Notes under the pieces: model-generated | Databases searched by the model: none | Seen by the model: the letters and a program-made list of their open reading frames with translations, nothing else | Told to the model about the DNA's origin: nothing | In this document: piece by piece, positions 35,202 through 43,511 of the stretch | Layout of the letters: every line of letters begins with the position of its first letter | Position numbering within the stretch: position 1 is the first letter of the stretch | DNA from: Oceaniferula marina | GTDB taxonomy: Bacteria > Verrucomicrobiota > Verrucomicrobiia > Verrucomicrobiales > Akkermansiaceae | Reading direction: 5' to 3' | NCBI RefSeq assembly: GCF_013391475.1 | Contig: NZ_JACBAZ010000002.1 | Location: forward strand, 711,837-775,836 | Length of the DNA stretch: 64,000 nt | Translations under genes and position numbers: made by a program

Positions 35202-37598
35202 ATGAAACGTTGTTATCTGTGGATGGTGTTGATGATGCTTGGCTTGGTGGCCTGCCAAAAAAAAGAGCCGGCAACGGCTGAGGTCGGGGAGACCGTGGTT
35301 GAAAGTTTGCAGGCTCAAGAGAACCCAGAGGAAGTGGTGAAGGTGCCGGTTTTGGGTGAAGATGCACTGGGCTTCGCCACGCGCCTACCGAAAGAGGTCG
35401 AATTGTATGTCGCTTTGCATCATCCCGGCGACCTGTTCAACGCCTTGATGTCTTTTGATCCGGCCGGGCTATGGATTCAGTACGAGGACGAATCCATGAC
35501 GAAGGAGGAAAAACAAAAGGAGGTGGATAAGATCATGCAGGAGATGAATGAGATGCTGGTAGATAATGCATTTTTTTGTGTGGAAAGCGGTTTGGCCAGT
35601 AATGTGGAGCTAGCCGGAGATGTTTATCAGGATATGAATGCCACCCAGATGAAATTGGGGGTGAAGGTTTTGGCGCATTTGTTAAAAATGGAGAACCCGG
35701 CTTTGTTTGCTGAGGAGTTGCAGATGCAAGAGTGGTTGGGGGAGTGGATGAATGGAATGGACACCGTGGCAAGGGTTGTGGAGAGTGGGGGGGAGGCGGT
35801 TCAAATTCCCAGCATTTATATGGGGTTTGAGCCACCTGACGAGCGTATGCAGGAGTGGTATGAGCATTTTGTCGAGGGACTGGAGGCCGCTGAAGTCGAC
35901 GGTAATGGTGTAAAGCCTCTGAGTTTTGAGAAATACGGGACGGAGTTTCACGGTGTGGAATTGAACCTGAGTCAATGGTTGAATGCGGCGGCGGAGGACG
36001 TTGACCAAGAGAATCTGGGCGAAGACTTGGATGAGGCCTTGGGGGAAGAACTCGGTGAGGATGTCGGTAAAGCGGTGGAGGATCTGGTAGGGACACCGTT
36101 TGAAGGGATGGATTTTAGTAAGGTCATCGAGGAGTGGACAAAAAAATGGGAGTCGATGAGCCTGATTTTCGTGGTTGGCAAAGTGGATGACCATCTGGTG
36201 TTTTTTATGGGAGAGAATGCGGAGGCGTTGCATTTGGTCGATCAGGTGGATGGTTCTCTGGCATCCAATGAGGAATTTTCGGTGCTTGGTGGCGGTCGTC
36301 TGCTCGGGGCCCTCTATGCGAGTGATGAATTAATCCGTTCGGTTCAGACGTGGCGAGGTTCGGAGAAAATCTTCAAGGCATTGGGGAAGGCATTTCAGGA
36401 GGAAACCTTGCCGAATAGTGAGGTGTTGGTTGAGCAATGCTCGGCATTGGCCGCAATGGAGAAGCGGAGGGTCCGGCTTCCGGTGGATGATTATCTCCTG
36501 ATGTGTTTCCGGGATCAGGGGTTGCGTTTTGAATCGGTGGGGGGCACTCGCAATGACGAGCTGGATTATTCGAAGCCATTGCGTATGGTTCCCGTTGCCG
36601 ATGGGCTTGAGGGTAGCTTGTTTTTCCGATGCCATTGGATGGGGAACCAGAAGCGTCAGGCCTTGGAGATGGACTATGCCGAAGCCTTGGTGGGTTTGCT
36701 TGCTGGTATGATCGACGGTGGTTGTCTGGCATTTTTGGAGCGCAGTGAGGAGAGCTCCGGGTGGTATGAGTCATCTAAAAAAATCTATGATGAAGTGGTG
36801 GCTCCCGAGGTGGTTCGGTTCTGGGGTGCGTATCGTAAGCTTTCCTTGCAGGCATTGGATGGTGAAGTGGCGATGTTGATGGACTTCAATGGGGGGATGC
36901 CAAGAGTGCCGGGGCTTCCCGCTCAGGTTATTGCTCAGGGTAAGGTTCCGAGAGTGATGCTTGCCCGCCCGGTGAAGGATCGCGCTGCCTTGAATTCGGC
37001 TTATGATGATGTGGAGACCACCGTGGAAAACGTGCTCGATTATGTATCCATTCTGTCGGAGACAGAGTTGCCGATGCCTGATTTTCTGAGCGCGAGCAAA
37101 GGTGATTTAACCACATGGTTTTACCCATTCCCGACCTTGAGTGATGATTTTGTTCCTGGTGTTTCTGTCAGTGATGAACTGATGATGATCGGGACGTCCA
37201 AGCATTGGGCTGAAGAGGTCTACGATTTATGGGGCGATGGATTGGACTCGCCAACGGTTCATGGTTCCTTGGTTGAACTACGCTTTGATTTGCTCTGGGA
37301 TGCGGCAGAAGCATGGCTTGTGATTGCCGAACAAGAACAGCAACGGGTTCGAGAAGAACAGGAGAAGTTAGAGGAGGAGGCTCGGGCGAACGAGCGTGCT
37401 CTTGCGGCTGATTCATCCGAGGATGACGGAGAACCTGATGGAGAACTCGAATCCTCTGATGAGGGCGATGATCCTCTGGATGTTGAGCAAGTAAGAAAGG
37501 TTCTGAATTATTTGAGAACGTTTGAATCCATTCGTTGGCAGCGCCGGATGGAGCAAGGGCGAGAGCGTGGGACTCTGGAGATCAAGTTGGCTTCTTGA
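35202..37598 (+). CDS. Large acidic lipoprotein, unknown function
   Basis: 798 residues from ATG 35202; the nine in-frame codons before it look non-coding. The signal peptide has a lipobox (LGLVAC, Cys about 18), so the protein is probably lipid-anchored. The body is long, acidic and without recognised domains, with segments LPKEVELYVALHHPGDLF and ARPVKDRAALNSAYDDVE that recall DUF3352-like folds, only as a guess. The C-terminus has a charged coiled coil (about 720-745) and an Asp/Glu/Ser-rich stretch. A ferritin gene starts 31 bp later, so the two may be co-transcribed. Confidence 0.75.
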   Translation: MKRCYLWMVLMMLGLVACQKKEPATAEVGETVVESLQAQENPEEVVKVPVLGEDALGFATRLPKEVELYVALHHPGDLFNALMSFDPAGLWIQYEDESMTKEEKQKEVDKIMQEMNEMLVDNAFFCVESGLASNVELAGDVYQDMNATQMKLGVKVLAHLLKMENPALFAEELQMQEWLGEWMNGMDTVARVVESGGEAVQIPSIYMGFEPPDERMQEWYEHFVEGLEAAEVDGNGVKPLSFEKYGTEFHGVELNLSQWLNAAAEDVDQENLGEDLDEALGEELGEDVGKAVEDLVGTPFEGMDFSKVIEEWTKKWESMSLIFVVGKVDDHLVFFMGENAEALHLVDQVDGSLASNEEFSVLGGGRLLGALYASDELIRSVQTWRGSEKIFKALGKAFQEETLPNSEVLVEQCSALAAMEKRRVRLPVDDYLLMCFRDQGLRFESVGGTRNDELDYSKPLRMVPVADGLEGSLFFRCHWMGNQKRQALEMDYAEALVGLLAGMIDGGCLAFLERSEESSGWYESSKKIYDEVVAPEVVRFWGAYRKLSLQALDGEVAMLMDFNGGMPRVPGLPAQVIAQGKVPRVMLARPVKDRAALNSAYDDVETTVENVLDYVSILSETELPMPDFLSASKGDLTTWFYPFPTLSDDFVPGVSVSDELMMIGTSKHWAEEVYDLWGDGLDSPTVHGSLVELRFDLLWDAAEAWLVIAEQEQQRVREEQEKLEEEARANERALAADSSEDDGEPDGELESSDEGDDPLDVEQVRKVLNYLRTFESIRWQRRMEQGRERGTLEIKLAS

Positions 37599-37629
37599 CA
37601 AGCATGGGCCATGGGTCATGGTATCAGCT

Positions 37630-38142
37630 ATGATTCATCAGAACCTACAAGACGCGATTAATCAGCAGATTAACCAGGAGTTCACTGCTGCTTACAATTA
37701 CCTGGCGATGTCGGCGTATTTTGATACGCAGAACTTGGAGGGCTTTGCGGTTTGGATGCAGCACCAGCATGATGAGGAGCAGGCGCATGGAATGCGATTA
37801 TTGAGGTATTTGCAGGACCGTGGTGGAGAGGTGGTGTTGGAGGGGATCTCTAGCCCACGCCGGGAGTTTTCTTCTCCGCTTGAGGTGTTTCAGGTGTCAC
37901 TGGATATGGAGTGTGAGAACACGGCGTCCATTAACCAACTTTATGAGTTGGCGACCCAGCTGAATGATCATGCCACCAAGAGTCACTTGCAGTGGTTCCT
38001 CGACGAGCAGGTCGAGGAGGAAAAAAGTGTCGAGGATGTGATTGCTTTGCTCGAACGTGTTGGTGACGACACCGCAGGCTTGCTCTATCTGAATGATAAA
38101 ATGGGCGAACGCACGGCGGAAGAAGATGGATCTTCTGCGTAG
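37630..38142 (+). CDS. Non-haem ferritin
   Basis: 170-residue iron-storage subunit of the 24-mer cage. The four-helix fold carries ferroxidase ligands: Glu in NQEFTAAYNYLAM, the EExxH motif in HDEEQAHGMRL, and Glu residues in LDEQVEEEKS. I chose ATG 37630 because the helix starts at MIHQNLQDAINQ; ATG 37618 is also in frame. It oxidises Fe(II) and stores it as a mineral. It follows the large lipoprotein gene closely and is convergent with queA. Confidence 0.92.
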   Translation: MIHQNLQDAINQQINQEFTAAYNYLAMSAYFDTQNLEGFAVWMQHQHDEEQAHGMRLLRYLQDRGGEVVLEGISSPRREFSSPLEVFQVSLDMECENTASINQLYELATQLNDHATKSHLQWFLDEQVEEEKSVEDVIALLERVGDDTAGLLYLNDKMGERTAEEDGSSA

Positions 38143-38168
38143 AAGCGGGAGCAAATCGCATTGACTGA

Positions 38169-39161
38169 TCAGACGATCAGCATGCAATCACCGTAGGAGA
38201 AGAATCGGTATTTTTCTTCTACGGCCTTGGCGTAGGCTTCGAGGATGAGCTCCCGGTTCGCAAAAGCGGAGACCAGCATGATCAGCGTGCTTTGCGGGAG
38301 GTGAAAGTTGGTGAGTAGGGAGTCGACGATTTGAAACTCGAAAGGCGGGTGGATAAAAATGTTGGTTTCACCGGAGATTTCCGTAAGGGTGGCTGATTCT
38401 CGGGCCAGACTTTCGAGGACACGGGTGCAGGTAGTGCCGGTGGAAATAACCTTGCCTGTCGGGGATTGTTTGACGGCGTTGATTCGGTCGGCTGTTTCCT
38501 GATTCAGGGAGTAGCGCTCGGAGTGCATATCGTGGTCTTTGATGTAGTCCGCCTTGACCGGGCGGAACGTGCCGACCCCAACATGCAGGGTGAGGAAGCG
38601 ATGATGGATGCCGGCCAGGATCTCGGGGGTGAAATGCAGTCCGGCTGTGGGCGCTGCAATGGCCCCCTCTTCACGGGCGAAGGTCGTTTGGTAGCGATCG
38701 CGGTCAGCCCGGTCACTTTCCCTGTTCATGTAGTGGGGGAGCGCGAGTTGGCCGTAGGTTTCTTCATCGACCTCGCGGTCCCATCGGATGATGCGGTTGC
38801 CGCTATCGAGGATGGCTTCGACGGTGCCGGTGGCTTCGCCGATTTCCACGGTGCGTCCCGGTTTCATTTTTTTTCCGGGGCGGACGAGGCATTCCCATTC
38901 GAGAGGGCTGAGTTTTTGGGTGCAAACGAGTTCGATTTTATCGTCGTTGGAAAAAAAGCGGGCAGGTGTGACTTTGGTGTCGTTGAGAATCAGGAGGTCG
39001 TCCGGGGTGAGGTAGCTGGAGAAATCAGAGAACATGCGGTGTTCGATGATGCCGCTGTCGCGGTGGATCACCATCATACGGGAGGCCGCCCGGTCATCGA
39101 GCGGGCGGCTCGCGATGAGTTCTTCTGGCAGGTGGTAATCGAAGTCGATGGTGCGGAGCAT
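38169..39161 (-). CDS. queA: tRNA preQ1(34) S-adenosylmethionine ribosyltransferase-isomerase
   Basis: 330 residues. Transfers the ribosyl part of SAM to preQ1 in tRNA to make epoxyqueuosine. Recognised by FDYHLPEELIASRPL, LLILNDTKVTPARFF, AAPTAGLHFTPEIL, LHVGVGTFRPVK and NLFLH-equivalent TNFHLPQSTLIMLVSAF. The family is normally 340-355 residues, so this copy is slightly short but complete. No tgt or other queuosine gene adjoins it. Confidence 0.95.
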   Translation of the reverse strand: MLRTIDFDYHLPEELIASRPLDDRAASRMMVIHRDSGIIEHRMFSDFSSYLTPDDLLILNDTKVTPARFFSNDDKIELVCTQKLSPLEWECLVRPGKKMKPGRTVEIGEATGTVEAILDSGNRIIRWDREVDEETYGQLALPHYMNRESDRADRDRYQTTFAREEGAIAAPTAGLHFTPEILAGIHHRFLTLHVGVGTFRPVKADYIKDHDMHSERYSLNQETADRINAVKQSPTGKVISTGTTCTRVLESLARESATLTEISGETNIFIHPPFEFQIVDSLLTNFHLPQSTLIMLVSAFANRELILEAYAKAVEEKYRFFSYGDCMLIV

Positions 39162-39211
39162 GCAGGTAGTCTCAAGTTTTCAGTTTTCAGTTTCAAGTAT
39201 GAACGCAGAGT

Positions 39212-41437
39212 GTGTATAAGTTTTTTGTGCCGCAGCAACAGGAAACATCGGGGGGATTGGAACGATTGGAGGTGGATGGGAAATTTTTCCGTGCTGCAGG
39301 TAAGCGGGTATTTCTCAAGGCGGTGACCTATGGGCCGTTTCCCGACCCCCAGCCGGATCATGGGCAGGAGATGAAGAGGATCGCCGCTGCGGGATTCAAT
39401 GCAGTTCGTATTTATGGCTCGCCGGACCCCGCGATGTTGGATGCGGCTCATGCACATGGTTTGTGGGTGCTTGTCGGGTTGACCTGGCAGTGGGGGTCTG
39501 ATTTTTTACGTAAATCCAGCCTGTTTGCTGAGGCTCTGGTTGACTTGAGGCAGGGTTTGGCCGAGTGGGGGGCACATCCGGCGGTGGCGATCGTGATGGT
39601 GGCCAACGAAGTCCCTGCCGACATGGTGAGGTGGATGGGGGTGCTTCGGGTCAGGCAGGCAATCGAGCGCTTGATTGACTTGGGGCGGCGTCAGCGACCC
39701 CGGCTTTTGTTTGCTTATGCGAATTACCCGACAACCGAGTATCTTGAGCCGGACAATGCCGATTTTACGGCGATGAATGTTTATTTGGAGCGGAGGGAGG
39801 ATTTTGCCGACTATTTGCCTCGGCTGCACAATGTTGCCGGTGACCGGCCTGTGTTGATTTCTGAGTTTGGTTTGGATTCGTTGCGCGGCAGTGAGCAGAA
39901 GCAGCGTGAGGTTTTACTCTGGCAGTTGGACGAGTGTTTGGCTTCCGGGATGGCGGGAACTACGGTCTATGCGTGGTCTGACCGCTGGTTGAATGGGAAG
40001 AGGATCATGGATGACTGGGCCTTTGGCCTGACCGATGTAAGCGGTCGGGAAAAACCGGCCTATGAAGTCCTGTCAAAACGATTGCCGGCAGTCCTGACAC
40101 CTGAGGATGGTGTTGCTCTGGAATCGGTTCCGAGTTTTTCTGTGGTAGTGTGTACGCACAATGGGGGGCACCGGATGCATGCCTGTTTGTCGGCCATTTG
40201 TGCGATTGACTATCCTGACTATGAGGTGATCGTCGTGAATGACGGCTCAAGCGATGATACGGAGGAAGTGGTTGGCCGTTTTGAAGGCGTGCGCCTGATC
40301 AATGTGGAACATATCGGCTTGAGTGCGGCGCGAAACCGTGGTGCCGAAGAGGCAAGTGGTGAGATCATTGCGTATACTGATGATGATTGTGAGCCTGATG
40401 CTGCCTGGCTGACTTGGTTGGCACGTGCTTTTGTCCGTAGTCAATGGGATGCCTGCGGCGGACCGAATCTGCCTCCGGTTCCCCCACATGCGGATTATTG
40501 GGAGCATGTGGATGAGGCGGTGGTGGCAGCTGCTCCCGGTGCGCCTACCCATGTGTTGTTTGACGATGGGGAGGCAGAGCATTTACCCGGTTGTAATTTG
40601 GTGGTGCGCAAGCGGGCCTTGCAAGCCATCGGAGGATTTCATGCCGACTATCGGGTGGCGGGGGATGATGTGGATTTTTGTTGGCGTCTACGTGCGGCGG
40701 GATTTCGGATGGGTTTCAGTGGAGCCGCCTTTGTGTGGCACCGTCGGCGCACGACCCTGTGGAGGTATTTCAAGCAACAATATGGTTATGGTAAGGCTGA
40801 GGCATTGCTGATGCGTGACCACCCTGAAAAATTTCGGCGATCGGGCGGAGCTCGTTGGATGGGCAGGGTGTATGCCGGGGGGGCGATGTGTGCCGATCCG
40901 GGAAGCGTGATTTATCACGGCGCGATGGGCTTGGCTGCCTATCAGCAGGTGTCATTGACGGTGCAGCCACAGCGGGCATTGCCAAGTGGTTTTGATGGTC
41001 CCATGGCAAGATTCAAGTTGGCGGTGGCTCGGGTCTTGCAACCTCGCATCCGTGGATTTGCGAGGTGGCGTCACAGTCTGCGATGGCGTTGGAATGTCGA
41101 GCGAGTATCGGAGCGCAAGCCGTGGGTGACGCTAAAAGATGCCCATTATGGTGAAGAGGAAGAATCGATCTGGTGGGGAGAAACCGGTATTTACCGGGAG
41201 GATGTTTTGGTCGCTTTGCAGCAGGCGGGATGGGATGTTTGGCATCGGAGTGGAACCAGCGCGGCCCATGAGGATTGGGACCTTGTCAGGGGTGAGTGTC
41301 GTGTGCTGGTTGCGCGTGAGCACCACGAAGGTATGAGTCTGTTGCTCGTGAGGCAGGAGTTTCCAGCTGGCCGCGGGCAGCGGATTCCTAGGCGCATGCT
41401 TGAGGTGATGCATTCTCTGGGGTTGCAGCAGGTGTAG
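39212..41437 (+). CDS. Glycosidase-like domain fused to a family 2 glycosyltransferase
   Basis: 741 residues from a GTG start. Residues about 18-295 form a TIM-barrel glycosidase-like domain (VFLKAVTYGPF, FNAVRIYGSP) with Asn132-Glu133 in VANEVP as the likely acid/base, Glu218 in LISEFGLDS as the likely nucleophile, and YAWSDRW after it, a clan GH-A pattern. Residues about 308-560 are a GT2 domain (SVVVCTHNGG, NDGSSDDT, DDDCEP, AGDDVDFCWRLR). The rest (about 600-741) is unassigned. No signal peptide or membrane helices are evident, so it looks cytoplasmic. Possibly builds and trims a polysaccharide; the substrate is unknown. Confidence 0.72.
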   Translation: MYKFFVPQQQETSGGLERLEVDGKFFRAAGKRVFLKAVTYGPFPDPQPDHGQEMKRIAAAGFNAVRIYGSPDPAMLDAAHAHGLWVLVGLTWQWGSDFLRKSSLFAEALVDLRQGLAEWGAHPAVAIVMVANEVPADMVRWMGVLRVRQAIERLIDLGRRQRPRLLFAYANYPTTEYLEPDNADFTAMNVYLERREDFADYLPRLHNVAGDRPVLISEFGLDSLRGSEQKQREVLLWQLDECLASGMAGTTVYAWSDRWLNGKRIMDDWAFGLTDVSGREKPAYEVLSKRLPAVLTPEDGVALESVPSFSVVVCTHNGGHRMHACLSAICAIDYPDYEVIVVNDGSSDDTEEVVGRFEGVRLINVEHIGLSAARNRGAEEASGEIIAYTDDDCEPDAAWLTWLARAFVRSQWDACGGPNLPPVPPHADYWEHVDEAVVAAAPGAPTHVLFDDGEAEHLPGCNLVVRKRALQAIGGFHADYRVAGDDVDFCWRLRAAGFRMGFSGAAFVWHRRRTTLWRYFKQQYGYGKAEALLMRDHPEKFRRSGGARWMGRVYAGGAMCADPGSVIYHGAMGLAAYQQVSLTVQPQRALPSGFDGPMARFKLAVARVLQPRIRGFARWRHSLRWRWNVERVSERKPWVTLKDAHYGEEEESIWWGETGIYREDVLVALQQAGWDVWHRSGTSAAHEDWDLVRGECRVLVAREHHEGMSLLLVRQEFPAGRGQRIPRRMLEVMHSLGLQQV

Positions 41438-41593
41438 CCTTGGTTTGCTGGCTGCTGAGCCGTGTCACCACGGGTGAGGGCTTGCATTATAATCCATCTG
41501 GATGATTGTAACTGATCCACGAACGATGTCGTGCTTTTCTATCGTTCAAGCAATGAGCGTTTCTCCCTTGAGGAACACTCACAACCCCATAAA

Positions 41594-42031
41594 ATGATGA
41601 CAACAGAACCAGAACCAAATCGTCAGGAGACTTGCTGCGAGAGCTCTCCTGAACCATCAGCTGCAGAGCAGCATGAAACAAAGGAGAAGCGGCACTTTGA
41701 ATCCTGCGGAAATGCATTTCATGCTGGGCGGGAAGATGCCACGGCAAAAGCGAAGCAAGCAGCGCCCCAAGTCAAAGGGGTGATTGCGGATGCTGTCTAT
41801 GATGTGACTTACGGCTTGGCCTATGGCGCATTTTTTGCCGGAGCTTTTGCTAAGGAATTTATTCCGAAGTCCGTTGTGGAGGTGGTGTCTGACGGCGTAT
41901 CGAAGGGCGCAGCAGCCGGAAAGGCTGCGGCAAACCAATGGTGTCAGTCGGACAAATCGACACCGGTAACTCCCGAGGACGACGCCGAGAGAAGCGCTTC
42001 AAGGCCTGCAGCTCTGCCGTCACCTGCGTAA
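41594..42031 (+). CDS. Small protein of unknown function with Ala-rich hydrophobic centre
   Basis: 145 residues from ATG 41594. An acidic N-terminus (EPEPNRQETCCESSPEPSAA) is followed by helical KAKQAAPQVKGVIADAVYDVTY and a moderately hydrophobic stretch GLAYGAFFAGAFAKEFIP, then a polar tail. No domain recognised. The centre looks amphipathic, suggesting membrane association or a phasin-like helix bundle, but nothing supports either strongly. The end lies next to the palindromic element. Confidence 0.5.
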   Translation: MMTTEPEPNRQETCCESSPEPSAAEQHETKEKRHFESCGNAFHAGREDATAKAKQAAPQVKGVIADAVYDVTYGLAYGAFFAGAFAKEFIPKSVVEVVSDGVSKGAAAGKAAANQWCQSDKSTPVTPEDDAERSASRPAALPSPA

Positions 42032-42121
42032 CAGCAGACCATTTCCCCGTCGGGGCCTGATATCGGAGGGTGTTGGATTCCTCAGGGTCTGTGTTGGACT
42101 TGCGGTATCGGGCTTCGGCGG

Positions 42122-42332
42122 GAATTATACCAAGTAACAAAACAGACGGGACGATTGCCGAGATAAATTTCTGTTTAGGCAAGGCGCGACGATGGAATGG
42201 TGCGGGCACCATGACTGAGGAGAAACGCAGCCAGAACAGAAATTTATCCGGAACTCTGGTAGACCACGAAGTGCATTTCCTCACAGCTTTAAAACTTTCA
42301 ATCGTCTCGTCTGTTTTGCGGAGTGGTATTAC
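42122..42332. mobile_element. Nested palindromic (MITE-like) element
   Basis: Outer arms of 18 bp with one mismatch, aaaacagacgggacgatt (42139-42156) and its complement (42300-42317), continue outwards as imperfect pairing to about 42127/42329. Inner perfect 14-bp arms gataaatttctgtt lie at 42162-42175 and 42235-42248. Between 42032 and 42395 there is no recognisable gene. The structure would fold into a long hairpin, as miniature inverted-repeat elements do. No transposase is near. Confidence 0.55.
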
Positions 42333-42395
42333 GGCTCAATGCCGCCTCCGTCGATGCCGAGGTATTTCAAGTTGGCTTCTGACCCTGAACGATAA

Positions 42396-43328
42396 TTAAT
42401 CTTTGCGGGTGAGTTCGACAAAGACGTCTTCCAGGGTCGCCTGGTGGCGATGCAGGGTGCGGATGGGCCATCCATACTGGCTTGCCAGATTGGCAATCCG
42501 CTCGCGGCTATCCGTTCCCGAGTCCACATAGACTGAGAACCGGGTCCACTCATCAGGGGAATCTTCCTGGATGACTTTTTTGACGTGATCGAGTCGGGCG
42601 ATAGCGGCTGAAGTGGTTTCGGCGTCGGCGTGGAGTTCCACGGTGATCTTACCTGCCGCCCGCATTTTTTGGATCAGGTCGTTCGGGGCGCCTGTAGCCT
42701 TGATTTTACCTTCATCGACGATGATGACGTGGTTGCAGGTCATTTCCACCTCATGCAGGATGTGGGTGGAGAGCATGATGGTGTGGTTTTCTCCGAGTTG
42801 TTTGATCAGGTTACGGATGGAGCGGATTTGGTTGGGGTCCAGGCCGTTGGTTGGTTCGTCGAGGATCAGGAGTTCGGGTTTATGAACCAGAGCGTCTGCC
42901 AGGCCGACCCGTTGGCGGTAGCCTTTTGACAGGGTTTTGATCATTTTTCGGCGGACGTGGGAGAGTCCGCAGAGTTCGAGAGCTTCACCGATATAACTGC
43001 GGGCCTGATTGCCGCGCAGGCCTTTCAGGTGGGCGCGGTAGCGTAGGTATTCACGGACACGCATTTCATCGTAAAGTGGCACATTTTCCGGCATGTAACC
43101 GATTTTTTGCCGTGCCTGCAGCGACTCCCGAAAGATGTCGTGGCCTGCGACACGGGCGCTGCCGGAGGTGGCGGGTAGATAGCCGGTGAGCATGCGCAGG
43201 GTGGTGGTTTTTCCGGCACCATTGGGGCCGAGGAACCCGACGATGTTGCCAGCGCTGACGTCGAAGGAGATGTCTTTGACCGCCTGGTGGCGACCGAATC
43301 GTTTACTGAGCTGTTGGACTTCGATCAT
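42396..43328 (-). CDS. ABC transporter ATP-binding protein, GldA-like, orphan
   Basis: 310 residues: Walker A GPNGAGKTT, signature LSKGYRQRV, Walker B LLILDEPTNGLDP, H-loop STHIL, and a C-terminal extension (about 225-310) like that of GldA/CcmA-type exporters. It would be paired with an ABC-2 permease, but the flanks are the palindromic element and sucA, with no permease on either side. Possible cargo includes lipids, polysaccharide or a drug. Divergent from sucA. Confidence 0.88.
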   Translation of the reverse strand: MIEVQQLSKRFGRHQAVKDISFDVSAGNIVGFLGPNGAGKTTTLRMLTGYLPATSGSARVAGHDIFRESLQARQKIGYMPENVPLYDEMRVREYLRYRAHLKGLRGNQARSYIGEALELCGLSHVRRKMIKTLSKGYRQRVGLADALVHKPELLILDEPTNGLDPNQIRSIRNLIKQLGENHTIMLSTHILHEVEMTCNHVIIVDEGKIKATGAPNDLIQKMRAAGKITVELHADAETTSAAIARLDHVKKVIQEDSPDEWTRFSVYVDSGTDSRERIANLASQYGWPIRTLHRHQATLEDVFVELTRKD

Positions 43329-43413
43329 GGATGAAATAATGAGTCAAATTGGATTTGTCGATTGCTGGGGGTGTCCGGACTGGAAAAAATGTCGCAAAAA
43401 GGCACCTTGCGCG

Positions 43414-43442
43414 TTGACTCGACGTGGGCGTGCCAGTAATTA
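43414..43442 (+). promoter_or_regulatory. Sigma-70-type promoter for sucA
   Basis: TTGACT (43414-43419), 17-nt spacer, TAATTA (43437-43442), about 70 bp before the sucA ATG. Confidence 0.5.
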
Positions 43443-43511
43443 CACTCAAGTTTCGGCGCACACCAAGCACGAAAATGCCGCAATCAGAATAATTCCCCAA
43501 TCACACACATT

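Noticed and set aside
42070-42399. 109-codon frame across the palindromic element
   Set aside because: It runs through the inverted repeat arms, so it is a by-product of the element.
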